This document shows positions 35,638-44,843 of a DNA stretch of 64,000 bases, piece after piece. A program made the translations under genes and the position numbers. Where the stretch lies: positions 558,001 to 622,000 of the forward strand of contig NC_008392.1 of NCBI RefSeq assembly GCF_000203915.1. Direction: 5' to 3'. The stretch comes from Burkholderia ambifaria AMMD (GTDB lineage: Bacteria; Pseudomonadota; Gammaproteobacteria; Burkholderiales; Burkholderiaceae). Each line of letters starts with the position of its first letter. Position 1 is the stretch's first letter. The notes under the pieces are model-generated. The model did not search any database. It saw nothing but the letters and a program-made list of their open reading frames with translations, and was not told the DNA's origin.

Positions 35638-36741
35638 ATGAGCATTCACGAACCTTCGGCCGATGGCGTCAAATTCGCGTACTGGGTGCCGAACGTCAGC
35701 GGCGGCCTCGTCGTCAGCACGATCGAGCAGCGTACCGACTGGAGTCTCGAATACAACCAGAAGCTCGCGCGCACGGCCGAGGCGGCCGGCTTCGACTACG
35801 CGCTGAGCCAGATCCGCTTCACGGCCGGCTACGGCGCCGAATACCAGCACGAATCGGTCTCGTTCAGCCAGGCGCTGCTGCACGCGACGACGAAGCTCAA
35901 GGTGCTCGCCGCGATCCTGCCGGGGCCGTGGCATCCGGCCGTGGTCGCGAAGCAGCTCGCGACGATCGACCATATTTCGAATGGACGCATCGCGATCAAC
36001 GTCGTCAGCGGCTGGTTCAAGGGCGAATTCACCGCGATCGGCGAGCCGTGGCTCGAGCATGACGAACGCTATCGGCGCTCGAAGGAGTTCATCCAGGCGC
36101 TGAAGGGTATCTGGACGCAGGACAACTTTACGTTCAAGGGCGACTTCTACCGCTTCAACGATTACACGCTGAGCCCGAAACCCGTGCAGAAGCCGCATCC
36201 GGAGATCTTCCAGGGCGGCAGCTCGCGCGCGGCGCGCGACAACGCGGCGAGCGTGTCGGACTGGTACTTCACGAACGGCAATACGCCGGAGAACCTGAAG
36301 GCGCAGATCGACGACATCCGCGCGAAGGCCGCCGCGAACAACCATCGCGTGCGGATCGGCGTCAATGCGTTCGTGATCGCGCGCGACACCGAGGAAGAGG
36401 CGCGGGCCGTGCTCGACGACATCATCCGGCACGCGCACGTCGAGGCCGTGCATGCGTTCGGCGACGCAGTGAAACAGGCCGGCAGCGCATCGCCGGAAGG
36501 CGAGGGCAACTGGGCGAAGTCGACGTTCGAGGATCTCGTGCAGTACAACGACGGCTTCCGCACGAACCTGATCGGCACGCCGCAACAGATCGCCGAGCGG
36601 ATCGTCGCGCTGCAGGCGATCGGCGTCGATCTCGTGCTCGCCGGGTTCCTGCATTTCATCGAGGAAGTCGAGTATTTCGGCCAGCGCGTGCTGCCGCTCG
36701 TGCGCGAGCTCGAAGCGCGGCGGCAGGCGGTTGCCGTGTGA
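35638..36741 (+). CDS. sfnG: SfnG: FMNH2-dependent dimethyl sulfone monooxygenase
   Basis: 367 residues. Bacterial luciferase-like monooxygenase (SsuD/SfnG type): FAYWVPNVSGGLVVSTIEQRTDW at the N-terminus and IAINVVSGWFKGEFTAIGEPW are typical of SfnG. It splits dimethyl sulfone with O2 and FMNH2 to methanesulfinate and formaldehyde, releasing sulfur for growth when sulfate is scarce. Flavin comes from MsuE encoded upstream in the same operon. No ssuD-like second monooxygenase is present in this window. Confidence 0.92.
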   Translation: MSIHEPSADGVKFAYWVPNVSGGLVVSTIEQRTDWSLEYNQKLARTAEAAGFDYALSQIRFTAGYGAEYQHESVSFSQALLHATTKLKVLAAILPGPWHPAVVAKQLATIDHISNGRIAINVVSGWFKGEFTAIGEPWLEHDERYRRSKEFIQALKGIWTQDNFTFKGDFYRFNDYTLSPKPVQKPHPEIFQGGSSRAARDNAASVSDWYFTNGNTPENLKAQIDDIRAKAAANNHRVRIGVNAFVIARDTEEEARAVLDDIIRHAHVEAVHAFGDAVKQAGSASPEGEGNWAKSTFEDLVQYNDGFRTNLIGTPQQIAERIVALQAIGVDLVLAGFLHFIEEVEYFGQRVLPLVRELEARRQAVAV

Positions 36742-36800
36742 TGCGGGCGGCTGTGCGGCGGCCGGTTGCGATCGCCCGGGACTGCCCGAGCGTGTGAATG

Positions 36801-36832
36801 CGATGGCCGGCGATACGTGTCGCCGGCCATCG
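36801..36832. terminator. 13-bp perfect hairpin between convergent sfnG and lysE
   Basis: CGATGGCCGGCGA (36801-36813) and TCGCCGGCCATCG (36820-36832) form a perfect stem with the loop TACGTG. The hairpin is very stable but has no T-tract, so it may stop transcription from both sides or protect 3' ends. Confidence 0.6.
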
Positions 36833-36903
36833 ACGAGCGCTGCCGCACGACGGGCGGCGCGTGCGGGCCGGCGCTTCGGCCGATCCGCGACCCGCCGAGC
36901 GCG

Positions 36904-37551
36904 TTACGCGACATCCGCCATTCTCGACGCCTCGACGAGCATCTGCACGCCGAGACCGCCGAGGATGACGCCCATCGCCCAGCGCTGCGCGAGCAGCAGC
37001 GCCGGACGTCCGCGCAGGAACGTCGCGATGCTGCTCGAGCAGATCGCGACCAGCCCGTTCGCGGAAGCGAACACCGCGATCAACAACGAACCGAGAAACA
37101 GCGACTGGCCGAACACGCTGCCCTGCCGGTAATCGATGAACTGCGGCAGCAGCGACACGAACAGCATCGCGAGTTTCGGATTCAGCACGCTGGTGGTCGC
37201 GCCCATCGCGAGCAGCCGCAGCGGCTGCTCGTTCGGCAGCGTCCGCACCTCGAACGGCGAACGGCCGCCGGGCCGCACGGCCTGCCATGCGAGGTAGAGC
37301 AGATAGGCGGCGCCCACCACGCCGAGCACGGTGCCCGCATAGGGCACGCTCATGAACAGCGTCGTGATGCCGAACGCCGCGCCGAACATGTAGAACAGGT
37401 AGCCGATCATCACGCCGGCGAGCGAAATGAGCCCGGCCGCACGCCCCTGCGCGATCGAGCGCGACATCACGTAGAGCATGTTCGGCCCCGGCGTGACCGC
37501 GAGCATGCCGCCGATGACGAGAAACCCGTAGAGCGATCCGGACGTATGCAT
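36904..37551 (-). CDS. LysE/RhtB-family amino-acid exporter
   Basis: 215 residues from the ATG at 37551, chosen because AGGAAG stands 8 nt upstream; an ATG at 37593 adds a hydrophilic extension. Six hydrophobic segments, start GFLVIGGMLAVTPGPNMLYVMSRSIAQGRAAG with the family PGPN motif. These proteins export amino acids or homoserine-lactone-like compounds from the cytoplasm. Divergent from a LysR gene that probably controls it. Confidence 0.88.
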   Translation of the reverse strand: MHTSGSLYGFLVIGGMLAVTPGPNMLYVMSRSIAQGRAAGLISLAGVMIGYLFYMFGAAFGITTLFMSVPYAGTVLGVVGAAYLLYLAWQAVRPGGRSPFEVRTLPNEQPLRLLAMGATTSVLNPKLAMLFVSLLPQFIDYRQGSVFGQSLFLGSLLIAVFASANGLVAICSSSIATFLRGRPALLLAQRWAMGVILGGLGVQMLVEASRMADVA

Positions 37552-37628
37552 GTTGTTCGCTTCCTGCATCGAATGAGTGCTGACGGGGTTCATTGTCCGA
37601 TCATGGAGGTAGGCAGTAAAACGGGATA

Positions 37629-37649
37629 AACTGAATCGATTAATCAGTT
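37629..37649. promoter_or_regulatory. LysR-type operator between lysE and lysR
   Basis: Arms AACTGA (37629-37634) and TCAGTT (37644-37649) enclose 9 nt; the dyad lies 13 nt before the lysR start codon. Placement in a divergent lysR-target gap is typical of an autoregulatory LysR site. Confidence 0.55.
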
Positions 37650-37662
37650 TTTCTGAATTGCC

Positions 37663-38514
37663 ATGAAAAAGCTCGACCTCGATGTACTCGCGATGGTGGT
37701 GGCCGTCGCGGAATCCGGATCGTTCGCGCAGGGCGCGCAGGCCGTGCACCGGTCGCCGTCCGCGGTGAGCATGCAAATCAAGGCGCTGGAGGATGCGCTC
37801 GGCAAGCCGCTGTTCATCCGCGACACGCGCAACGTCACGGCCACCGACGACGGCCGCATGCTCGCCGAATACGGCCGCCGGATGCTGGCGATGCGCGACG
37901 AGGCGTGGGCGTCGGTCGTGCGGCCGGAGATCCGCGGTCGCGTGACGATCGGCGTGCCGGACGACTACATCTCGTCGCTGCTGCCGCAGGTGCTCGGCAA
38001 GTTCGCGGCGATGCATCCGCGCGTCGAAGTGCGCGTGATCGGCCAGCCGAGCAGCGCGCTCGTGCCGATGCTGAAGGACAACACCGTCGACCTCGCGTGC
38101 CTCACGCGCATCAAGGGCGTGACCGGCGAGCTGATCCGGATGGAGCCGCTCGTCTGGGTCGGCTCACCCAAGCGCAACGTGTGGGAGGAGCGGCCGCTGC
38201 CGGTGGCGTTTTTCACGCACGGCGGCAGCATGGCGCGCGATCACGCGGTCAAGGCGCTGAACCGGCGGAAGATCCCGTACCGGATGTCGTACGAAAGCCC
38301 GAGCCACCTCGGGCTGCTGAGCATGGTGGAGGCCGGGCTCGCGGTCGCGCCGCTCGCGCGCTGCTGCATTCCCGATCATCTCGTGCAGCTGTCGGAAAGC
38401 CACGGGCTGCCGTCGCTCGGCGAACTCGAGGTCGTGCTGGCGCGCAGCGCCAAGTCCGCGCGGCCGCCGTGCGACTACCTGGCCGAGCAGATTCTGGATG
38501 AATGGCGTACGTGA
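37663..38514 (+). CDS. LysR-family regulator divergent from LysE exporter
   Basis: 283 residues. N-terminal winged HTH (LAMVVAVAESGSFAQGAQAVHRSPSAVSMQIKALEDALGKPLFIR) and a periplasmic-binding-like effector domain (about 90-280, starting GRVTIGVPDDYISSLLPQVL). It sits 111 nt from and divergent to the lysE gene, so it likely responds to the exported amino acid. Convergent with the next LysR gene, with only 5 nt between stops. Confidence 0.9.
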   Translation: MKKLDLDVLAMVVAVAESGSFAQGAQAVHRSPSAVSMQIKALEDALGKPLFIRDTRNVTATDDGRMLAEYGRRMLAMRDEAWASVVRPEIRGRVTIGVPDDYISSLLPQVLGKFAAMHPRVEVRVIGQPSSALVPMLKDNTVDLACLTRIKGVTGELIRMEPLVWVGSPKRNVWEERPLPVAFFTHGGSMARDHAVKALNRRKIPYRMSYESPSHLGLLSMVEAGLAVAPLARCCIPDHLVQLSESHGLPSLGELEVVLARSAKSARPPCDYLAEQILDEWRT

Positions 38515-38519
38515 TCGCG

Positions 38520-39410
38520 TCAGCACGATTTCAGCAGCCATTCCCGAAACGCCACCAGCGACGGCAGCGTGTCGTTTTCCGGCGGGTACACGAGGTAGTA
38601 GCTGCGCTGGCTGGTGATCGCGTCGCCGATCGACACGAGCTCGTTGCGGCTCAGTTCGTCTTCCACCAGCACCTTCGGCACGAGGCCGATTCCCATGCCG
38701 GCCCGCACAGCCTGGATCAGGTGCGACGTCAGCTCGAAGCTCGGGCCGATCCGCATCTCGCGATGATCGAGGCCGAAGTGCGAGAACCATTCCGCCCATG
38801 CGTGCTGATTGCTCGTCACGCCCAGCAGCGTCTGCCCGACCGCCCATGCCGGCGCGCGCGGGCCGGCCTTGCGGCGCCCGGCCGCATCGGGGCTCGCGAT
38901 CGCGATCAGGAACTCGTTGTACAGCCGGTGCGCGTGCAGGCCGGGCCAGTCGCCCGAGCCGACGGTGATGGCCGCGTCGAGATCGTCGGTATGGAAGTCG
39001 ATGCCGCCGATCCGCGAATGCAGGTGCACGGTCACGCCCGGATGCGCGGCATAGAAGTCGTGCAGGTGCGGCAGCAGCCATTTCGAGCCGAAGGTCGGCA
39101 GCGTCGCGAGCCGCAGCGTGCCGGCGCCGGCCTGGTGCGACATCGCCTGCAGCGTCGCGCCGCGAATGCGCCCGAGCGCGCCGCTCAGCTCGACGAAGTA
39201 GCGCCGCCCGACTTCCGTCAGCTTCACGGAGCGGCCCTCACGCCGGAACAGCGACACGCCGAGCTGATCCTCGAGCGTTTGCACCTGCCGGCTGATCGCG
39301 CTCTGGCTCAGCGACAGCTCGTCGGCCGCGCGCGTGTAGCTTTCGTGGCGCGCGGCGGCCTCGAACACCAGCAACAGCGACATGGACGGGGTCAGGCGAC
39401 GGTAATTCAT
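38520..39410 (-). CDS. LysR-family regulator (GcvA-like) divergent from ydiJ
   Basis: 296 residues from the ATG at 39410 (MNYRRLTPSMSLLLVFEAAARHESYTRAADELSLSQSAISRQ). The effector domain contains GGIDFHTDDLDAAITVGSGDWPGL, the GcvA/AmpR-type signature. The frame upstream of the start is open but has no protein-like composition. Divergent from the ydiJ-type gene, which it probably regulates. Confidence 0.9.
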   Translation of the reverse strand: MNYRRLTPSMSLLLVFEAAARHESYTRAADELSLSQSAISRQVQTLEDQLGVSLFRREGRSVKLTEVGRRYFVELSGALGRIRGATLQAMSHQAGAGTLRLATLPTFGSKWLLPHLHDFYAAHPGVTVHLHSRIGGIDFHTDDLDAAITVGSGDWPGLHAHRLYNEFLIAIASPDAAGRRKAGPRAPAWAVGQTLLGVTSNQHAWAEWFSHFGLDHREMRIGPSFELTSHLIQAVRAGMGIGLVPKVLVEDELSRNELVSIGDAITSQRSYYLVYPPENDTLPSLVAFREWLLKSC

Positions 39411-39513
39411 GAGTTTTATGCAAGTTTTGCCGGGAGAGAATTCGTTTGTTTCTCGCGCTGATTCGCAAGATACTGGATTTCCGCGTGGCGTGGAATCTTG
39501 CTCAAAACTCATG
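39408..39513. promoter_or_regulatory. Long-range 10-bp inverted repeat in the lysR-ydiJ gap
   Basis: CATGAGTTTT (39408-39417) and AAAACTCATG (39504-39513) are perfect complements separated by 86 nt; the left copy overlaps the lysR start codon. Two symmetrically oriented sites around a divergent promoter could allow LysR-mediated looping. Confidence 0.4.
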
Positions 39514-39563
39514 TTTCTGATCGAGACCGCGCAGCGCCTCCGTCCATCTCGCGCTTTCATCCC

Positions 39564-42500
39564 ATGTCGATCGCTCCGTTGCCCCGTCCCGTCAGCCCGC
39601 CCGAGGGCCATTACCGCGACTTTCTCGCCGCCCTCCAGGCCGCCGGATTCGCCGGCGAAATCCGCGCGGACCATGCGAACCGGACCGTGCAGGCGACCGA
39701 CAACTCGATCTACCAGCGTCTGCCGCAGGCGGTGATCTGTCCCGCGCATGCCGAGGACGTGCGGCTCGTCGCGCGGCTGCTGGCCGACCCCGCGCACCGC
39801 GACGTCGCGGTGGCGGCGCGCGGCGGCGGCACCGGCACCAACGGGCAGTCGCTGACCGACGGCGTGGTCGTGGACCTGTCGCGCAACATGAACCGGATCC
39901 TCGAAATCAACGCCGACGAGCGTTGGGTGCGCGTGCAGGCAGGCGTCGTCAAGGATCAGCTCAACGCCGCGCTGAAGCCGCATGGCCTCTTTTTCGCGCC
40001 GGAGCTGTCGACGTCGAACCGCGCGACGGTCGGCGGGATGATCAACACCGATGCGAGCGGGCAGGGCAGCTGCACGTACGGCAAGACGCGCGACCACGTG
40101 CTCGCGCTCGACTTCGTGCTGATGGGCGGCGAGCAGCTGCACAGCGATGCGCTCGCGGACGACGAGCTGGAACGCCGCTGCGCGCGGCAGGACCGGGTCG
40201 GCAAGGTCTATCGCACCGCGCGCCGCATCAGCGACGAAAAAGCCGCGCTGATCGACGCGAAGTTTCCGAAGCTCAATCGCTGCCTGACCGGCTACGATCT
40301 CGCGCACCTGCGCGAACCGGACGGTCGCTTCAACCTGAACAGCGTGCTGTGCGGCGCCGAAGGCTCGCTCGGCTTCGTCGTCGAGGCGAAGCTGAACGTG
40401 CTGCCGATCCCGAAGGTGTCGGTGCTGGTGAACGTGCGCTACGCCGGCTTCATGGACGCGCTGCGCGATGCGCGCGCGCTGCTCGCGCTCGAGCCGCTGT
40501 CGATCGAGACGGTCGACTCGAAGGTGCTGATGCTCGCGATGAAGGATTTCGTGTGGAGCAGCGTGGCCGAGTATTTCCCGCAGGACGAAGCGCGTCCGAC
40601 GCTCGGCATCAACCTGATCGAATTCAGCGGCGATGATGCTGAGGAGGTCGATGCGCGCGTGCGTGCGTTCGTCGAGCATCTGCGCACCGATACGAGCGTC
40701 GAGCGCCTGGGCCATACGCTCGCGACCGGTGACGAGGCGGTCAAGCGCGTGTACGCGATGCGCAAGCGCGCGGTCGGCCTGCTCGGCAACGTGCAGGGCG
40801 AGGCGCGCCCGCAGCCGTTCGTCGAGGACACCGCGGTGCCGCCCGAGAACCTGGCCGCGTACATCGCCGAATTCCGCGCGCTGCTCGACGGCCACGGGCT
40901 GCAGTACGGGATGTTCGGCCACGTCGACGCGGGCGTGCTGCACGTGCGTCCGGCGCTCGACATGAAGGACCCGAAGCAGGCCGCACTGGTGCGGCCGGTG
41001 TCGGACGCGGTGGCCGAACTCACGCAGCGGCATGGTGGCCTGTTATGGGGAGAGCATGGCAAGGGCGTGCGCTCCGAATATGCGCCGGCGTTCTTCGGCG
41101 AGCTGTATCCGTCGCTGCAGCAGCTGAAGGCCGCATTCGATCCGCACAACCAGTTCAACCCGGGCAAGATCGCGACGCCGCCGGACCATACGCTGCGGCT
41201 GCTGAAGATCGACGAGGTGCCCACGCGCGGCGAACACGACCGGCAGATCGACGAGCGCGTGTGGCAGAGCTACGGCACGGCGATGCACTGCAACGGCAAC
41301 GGTGCGTGCTACAACTTCGATCCGGACGATGCGATGTGCCCGTCATGGAAGGCGACGCGCGAACGGGTGCAGTCGCCGAAGGGGCGCGCGTCGCTGATGC
41401 GCGAATGGTTGCGCCTGCAAGGACAGGCCGGCATCGACGTCGTCGCGGCGGCGCGTGCGCGGCAGCCGTTCCTGCGCGGTCTCGCGGCCCGCTGGCGCAA
41501 CAGCCGCGCCGCGCGCAACGGGGAAGCCGACTTCTCGCACGAGGTGTATGACGCGATGGCCGGCTGCCTCGCGTGCAAATCGTGCGCGGGGCAGTGCCCG
41601 GTCAAGGTCAACGTGCCCGAATTCCGCTCGCGCTTTCTCGAGCTGTATCACCAGCGCTACCTGCGGCCGGTGCGCGACTACCTGATTGGCTCGCTCGAAT
41701 TCACGATGCCGTGGATGGCGCGCGTGCCGGCGCTGTACAACGGGCTGATGCGTGCCGGCTGGGTGCGCACGCTGCTCGAGCGGCACGTCGGCATGGTCGA
41801 CAGCCCGCTCCTGAGCCGCTTCGATCTCGCGGCCGTGATCCGGCGGTGGAACGTTCGGCCGGCCGATCCGCACGCGCTCGCCGCGCTGAGCGACGCGCAG
41901 CGCATGCGCAGCGTCGTCATCGTGCAGGACACGTTCACGCGCTATTTCGACACCGAGCAACTGGCGACGCTGATCGAGCTGGCCGCGCGCATCGGCTTCC
42001 AGGTGTGGCTCGCGCCACTCGCGCCGAACGGCAAGGCGCTGCATGTGCAGGGCTTTCTCCGCGCGTTCGAGAAGGCGGCGATTCGCAACGCGACGCAACT
42101 GGCGGCGCTCGCGCGCTCGGGTGTCGCGCTCGTCGGCCTCGATCCGGCGATGACGCTCACCTATCGGCAGGAATACCTGAAGGTGACGGGGCTGGCCGAC
42201 GTGCCGAAGGTCGCGCTGCCGCAGGAGTGGCTGCTGCACGCGCTGCCGGAAGCCGGCGCGGGCGCCGCCGACCCTTCGGCAGCGTACCGGCTGCTGCCGC
42301 ATTGCACGGAGAAGACCAACGCGCCGGACAGCGGCAAGCACTGGGCGCAGGTGTTCGCGCGCCGCGGGTTGCGGCTGACGGTTCAGGCGACCGGATGCTG
42401 CGGAATGTCGGGGACCTACGGGCACGAGGCGCGCAACCTGCAGACATCGAAGACGATCTATGCACAATCGTGGGCCGCGCATGTCGATGCGCCGCAAGCG

Positions 42501-42617
42501 CAGGGCGAAGCGCTGGCGACCGGCTATTCGTGTCGGAGCCAGGTGAAGCGCATGTCCGCGCGGCAGGTGCGTCATCCGCTGCAGGCGCTGCTCGATCACG
42601 TGCGTAATGGACTGTGA
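39564..42617 (+). CDS. ydiJ: YdiJ-type FAD/Fe-S D-2-hydroxyacid (D-2-hydroxyglutarate) dehydrogenase
   Basis: 1017 residues from the ATG at 39564 (MSIAPLPRP), almost the same length as E. coli YdiJ; the frame is open to 39498. Domains in order: FAD_binding_4 (about 55-270, RGGGTGTNGQSLTDG), FAD-linked oxidase C-terminal part (280-560, with GHVDAGVLHVRP and WGEHGKGVRSEY), a ferredoxin-like Fe-S segment (CLACKSCAGQCPVKV near 665) and a C-terminal CCG cysteine-rich domain (ATGCCGMSGTYG). It oxidises a D-2-hydroxyacid, passing electrons to the respiratory chain. Divergent LysR is the likely regulator. Confidence 0.92.
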   Translation: MSIAPLPRPVSPPEGHYRDFLAALQAAGFAGEIRADHANRTVQATDNSIYQRLPQAVICPAHAEDVRLVARLLADPAHRDVAVAARGGGTGTNGQSLTDGVVVDLSRNMNRILEINADERWVRVQAGVVKDQLNAALKPHGLFFAPELSTSNRATVGGMINTDASGQGSCTYGKTRDHVLALDFVLMGGEQLHSDALADDELERRCARQDRVGKVYRTARRISDEKAALIDAKFPKLNRCLTGYDLAHLREPDGRFNLNSVLCGAEGSLGFVVEAKLNVLPIPKVSVLVNVRYAGFMDALRDARALLALEPLSIETVDSKVLMLAMKDFVWSSVAEYFPQDEARPTLGINLIEFSGDDAEEVDARVRAFVEHLRTDTSVERLGHTLATGDEAVKRVYAMRKRAVGLLGNVQGEARPQPFVEDTAVPPENLAAYIAEFRALLDGHGLQYGMFGHVDAGVLHVRPALDMKDPKQAALVRPVSDAVAELTQRHGGLLWGEHGKGVRSEYAPAFFGELYPSLQQLKAAFDPHNQFNPGKIATPPDHTLRLLKIDEVPTRGEHDRQIDERVWQSYGTAMHCNGNGACYNFDPDDAMCPSWKATRERVQSPKGRASLMREWLRLQGQAGIDVVAAARARQPFLRGLAARWRNSRAARNGEADFSHEVYDAMAGCLACKSCAGQCPVKVNVPEFRSRFLELYHQRYLRPVRDYLIGSLEFTMPWMARVPALYNGLMRAGWVRTLLERHVGMVDSPLLSRFDLAAVIRRWNVRPADPHALAALSDAQRMRSVVIVQDTFTRYFDTEQLATLIELAARIGFQVWLAPLAPNGKALHVQGFLRAFEKAAIRNATQLAALARSGVALVGLDPAMTLTYRQEYLKVTGLADVPKVALPQEWLLHALPEAGAGAADPSAAYRLLPHCTEKTNAPDSGKHWAQVFARRGLRLTVQATGCCGMSGTYGHEARNLQTSKTIYAQSWAAHVDAPQAQGEALATGYSCRSQVKRMSARQVRHPLQALLDHVRNGL

Positions 42618-42810
42618 CGGCTGGTCGAATCGTCGATGCGGAGCACGGCGCGCAAGCGTTCACCATAGCCGGCGCCGGCATGATGCCGGACACCGGAGCG
42701 GCGGACGGGTTCCGCATGCGGCTATACCTGCAGCGTGCATGCACGCGCTTCAGACACGCATGCCGTTGTGACGGCAACCGGTACGGGAGACCGAATCGCG
42801 CCGTTTGTGA

Positions 42811-43521
42811 TTAGTAGATGATGCCGAGCAACACGGCCTTGACGATCGCTTGTGTCTTATTGACCGAGTTGAGTTTCTCCATGATGTTCTGCATGTGGAA
42901 GGTGATGGTTCGCTCCGAGATGGAAAGAATGGAAGCGATTTCCAGCGCGGTCTTCCCGTCAGCGGCCCATTTCAGCACTTCCTTTTCGCGCGTGGTGAAC
43001 GGGCCCATTTGCATCGCGGCTGCAGGCGCGTCGACCAGGCGCGAATTCACCGCGTGAGCGGCGTGCGCCAGATAGATCAGCCGGCTTTCCGTGGCGGCAA
43101 GTTCGAGATCCGAAATCGGGTCCGCGCTGCGCGCGACGCTCCACATCGCGATGCGCCCGTGCTTGTCGCGGATGGGCTGCGACCAGCCGTGCGCAACCCC
43201 ATGCGCCTTCGCTTCCTCCCAGAATGATTCATCGGCGCACGCATCGACAGGCCATACAAGCGGTGACGTATAGATCAGCCCGTAACGGACGACGGGGTCG
43301 CGTGCGAAATAGTTTCCCTCGATATAGCGCTGTTGCCAGGATTCCGGGTAGGTATTGCGTGTACGGAACGTGGGCCGCGTCACGGGTAACGGGTCGCGTG
43401 CGCCATAGGCGCACATTTCAAAATCGAGCGCGCGTGCCTGTGCGGCAACGATTTCGAATACATCGTCGAAGCTCAGCGCGCGCGACAACGTCGTCATGAC
43501 GTCTTCTCTCCATGCATCCAC
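42811..43521 (-). CDS. LuxR-family acyl-homoserine-lactone receptor
   Basis: 236 residues from a GTG at 43521 (GGAG 6 nt upstream), which gives the usual LuxR length and keeps a tryptophan-containing N-terminus (DAWRED); an ATG at 43497 also has GGAG at 10 nt and gives 228 residues. All six hallmark ligand-domain residues are present (Trp62, Tyr66, Asp75, Pro76, Trp90 and a Gly near 112). The C-terminal GerE HTH reads FTTREKEVLKWAADGKTALEIASILSISERTITFHMQNI. No luxI is adjacent; the likely partner lies 12 kb away at 55.4-56.0 kb, across the biosynthetic operon. Confidence 0.92.
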   Translation of the reverse strand: MDAWREDVMTTLSRALSFDDVFEIVAAQARALDFEMCAYGARDPLPVTRPTFRTRNTYPESWQQRYIEGNYFARDPVVRYGLIYTSPLVWPVDACADESFWEEAKAHGVAHGWSQPIRDKHGRIAMWSVARSADPISDLELAATESRLIYLAHAAHAVNSRLVDAPAAAMQMGPFTTREKEVLKWAADGKTALEIASILSISERTITFHMQNIMEKLNSVNKTQAIVKAVLLGIIY

Positions 43522-44088
43522 AACAATCTCCAAATAGCGTGTAGTGTCAAACGCACGCGGTCGATGACCAGGCCGCGTGCGCGGGCGACATGTTCGCTGC
43601 GCATGGAGCCGGGAAGCTCGAGCCCTCGCGCAACACAGTGATTCAGGAGGTTTCTGCGGCGTGTCGATATCGACTGGCTGAATCAGTCGGGGAAGAAGCG
43701 TGAAGCCCTTCGAGTGCCACCGACGTGATGCACCCGGTTCCGACCGGATGCTGTTGTGTGTTTTGTTCTGGAAAGCGCGCTGACCCCCGGCGCCTGAAGT
43801 GCTGCACGAATGCTTTCGCCGGGTGCATGCACGGATGCTTCGCACGTGCGTGATGCAGAGCCGGTTGTGTCGTCGATGCACGGTGACGAACCCGCCAGCG
43901 TCCGGCCGGCAGACGGACCGTCAAGCGTCGAGTCGAATCTGAATCTTCAGCGAAGCGCTCGATCGGGATGTAGTCGAGCGTTGTCGACGGCGTGGTACGG
44001 CGAACCGCCGTTTGTTCTTGTCGGCTACGCGCATCTCGTGTGCTGCGCGCACGTTGCCTCTTTCATGCGGTACGGCATGCCCGCACGA
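43522..44088. other. Intergenic region upstream of luxR, 567 nt, with dyads
   Basis: Contains a perfect 12-bp palindrome GTCGATATCGAC (43663-43674) lying between the arms TGATTCAG (43639-43646) and CTGAATCA (43678-43685). No lux-box-like dyad and no supported gene are visible. It separates luxR from the lysE gene; both read leftwards. Confidence 0.5.
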
Positions 44089-44688
44089 TCAGTCGAGCCA
44101 GATCGGCACGATCGACAGCGCGAGCAGGAGCCCCAGCGTAACGTTTGCGATGCGCCAATGACGGTCGGTCCGCAGCGTGCGGCCGAGCAGCACGCCGGCC
44201 GTACACCACAGCACGAGGGAAAAGATCGCTGCGATGCCGAATGCAATACCGAGTATCACGGCGAGGTGCATCGGGTCGGGCGTCAGCGCCGCGAACGACG
44301 CGGCCGCGCCGAGCGCCATCGTCCATCCTTTCGGATTGAGCCACAGCAGCAGCGCGCCGCCGAGGAAGCTGGTCGGCGTTTGCGATGCATTCACGTGACT
44401 CTTGGGCGCGCCGCTCGACGCGATTTTCCACGCGAGCCACAGAAGGTAGGCGGAGCCCAGCACTTTCATGATCAGTTGCAGCGCCGGCACCGCGTGCAGC
44501 AGCCCGGCGAGCCCGGCCGCCGAGATTGCCGCGAGCGATGCGAGGCCGAGCGCGATGCCGCCGAGCAGCGGCACGCTGCGCCTGAACCCGAACTGCGTGC
44601 CCGACGCCGTCGCGAGCGTGGTCGCGCCGCCCGGCGTGATGGTGGCGACGATGACGAACACGATCAGTGAGAACAGCGTCTGGGACAT
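44089..44688 (-). CDS. LysE-family exporter near the quorum-sensing cluster
   Basis: 199 residues from the ATG at 44688. Six hydrophobic segments; N-terminus LFSLIVFVIVATITPGGATTLATASGTQFG with PGG in place of the common PGPN, and LWLNPKGWTMALGA. Such proteins export amino acids or derivatives. It is divergent from a LysR gene whose operator lies in the gap. Its position inside the luxR-luxI interval makes it a candidate exporter of the cluster product, but this is inferred. Confidence 0.85.
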   Translation of the reverse strand: MSQTLFSLIVFVIVATITPGGATTLATASGTQFGFRRSVPLLGGIALGLASLAAISAAGLAGLLHAVPALQLIMKVLGSAYLLWLAWKIASSGAPKSHVNASQTPTSFLGGALLLWLNPKGWTMALGAAASFAALTPDPMHLAVILGIAFGIAAIFSLVLWCTAGVLLGRTLRTDRHWRIANVTLGLLLALSIVPIWLD

Positions 44689-44801
44689 GGTTGGACAACC
44701 TCGTATGAAGAGCGGGCGGCTTTGGAATCCGTCTTGGCGCGAATGGGATCGGGTGCCTGACAAACTCTAAAAGTCTTTCGCAAGCTAGGGTATGGAATGT
44801 T

Positions 44802-44828
44802 TATAATGAGCCTATTAGCGTTGCTAAT
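44802..44828 (+). promoter_or_regulatory. LysR operator and -10 box in the lysE-lysR gap
   Basis: Perfect inverted repeat ATTAGC-GTT-GCTAAT (44814-44828) contains the T-N11-A LysR core. A consensus TATAAT (44802-44807) sits just left of it, so a start point at the dyad would be autorepressed. It lies 15 nt before the lysR ATG. Confidence 0.65.
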
Positions 44829-44843
44829 ACTCTATTTTTCCCC

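Noticed and set aside
38520..41033. 837-codon frame opposite the YdiJ gene as one large LysR fusion
   Set aside because: The upstream half is the antisense of the well-supported ydiJ coding sequence; the LysR starts at 39410.
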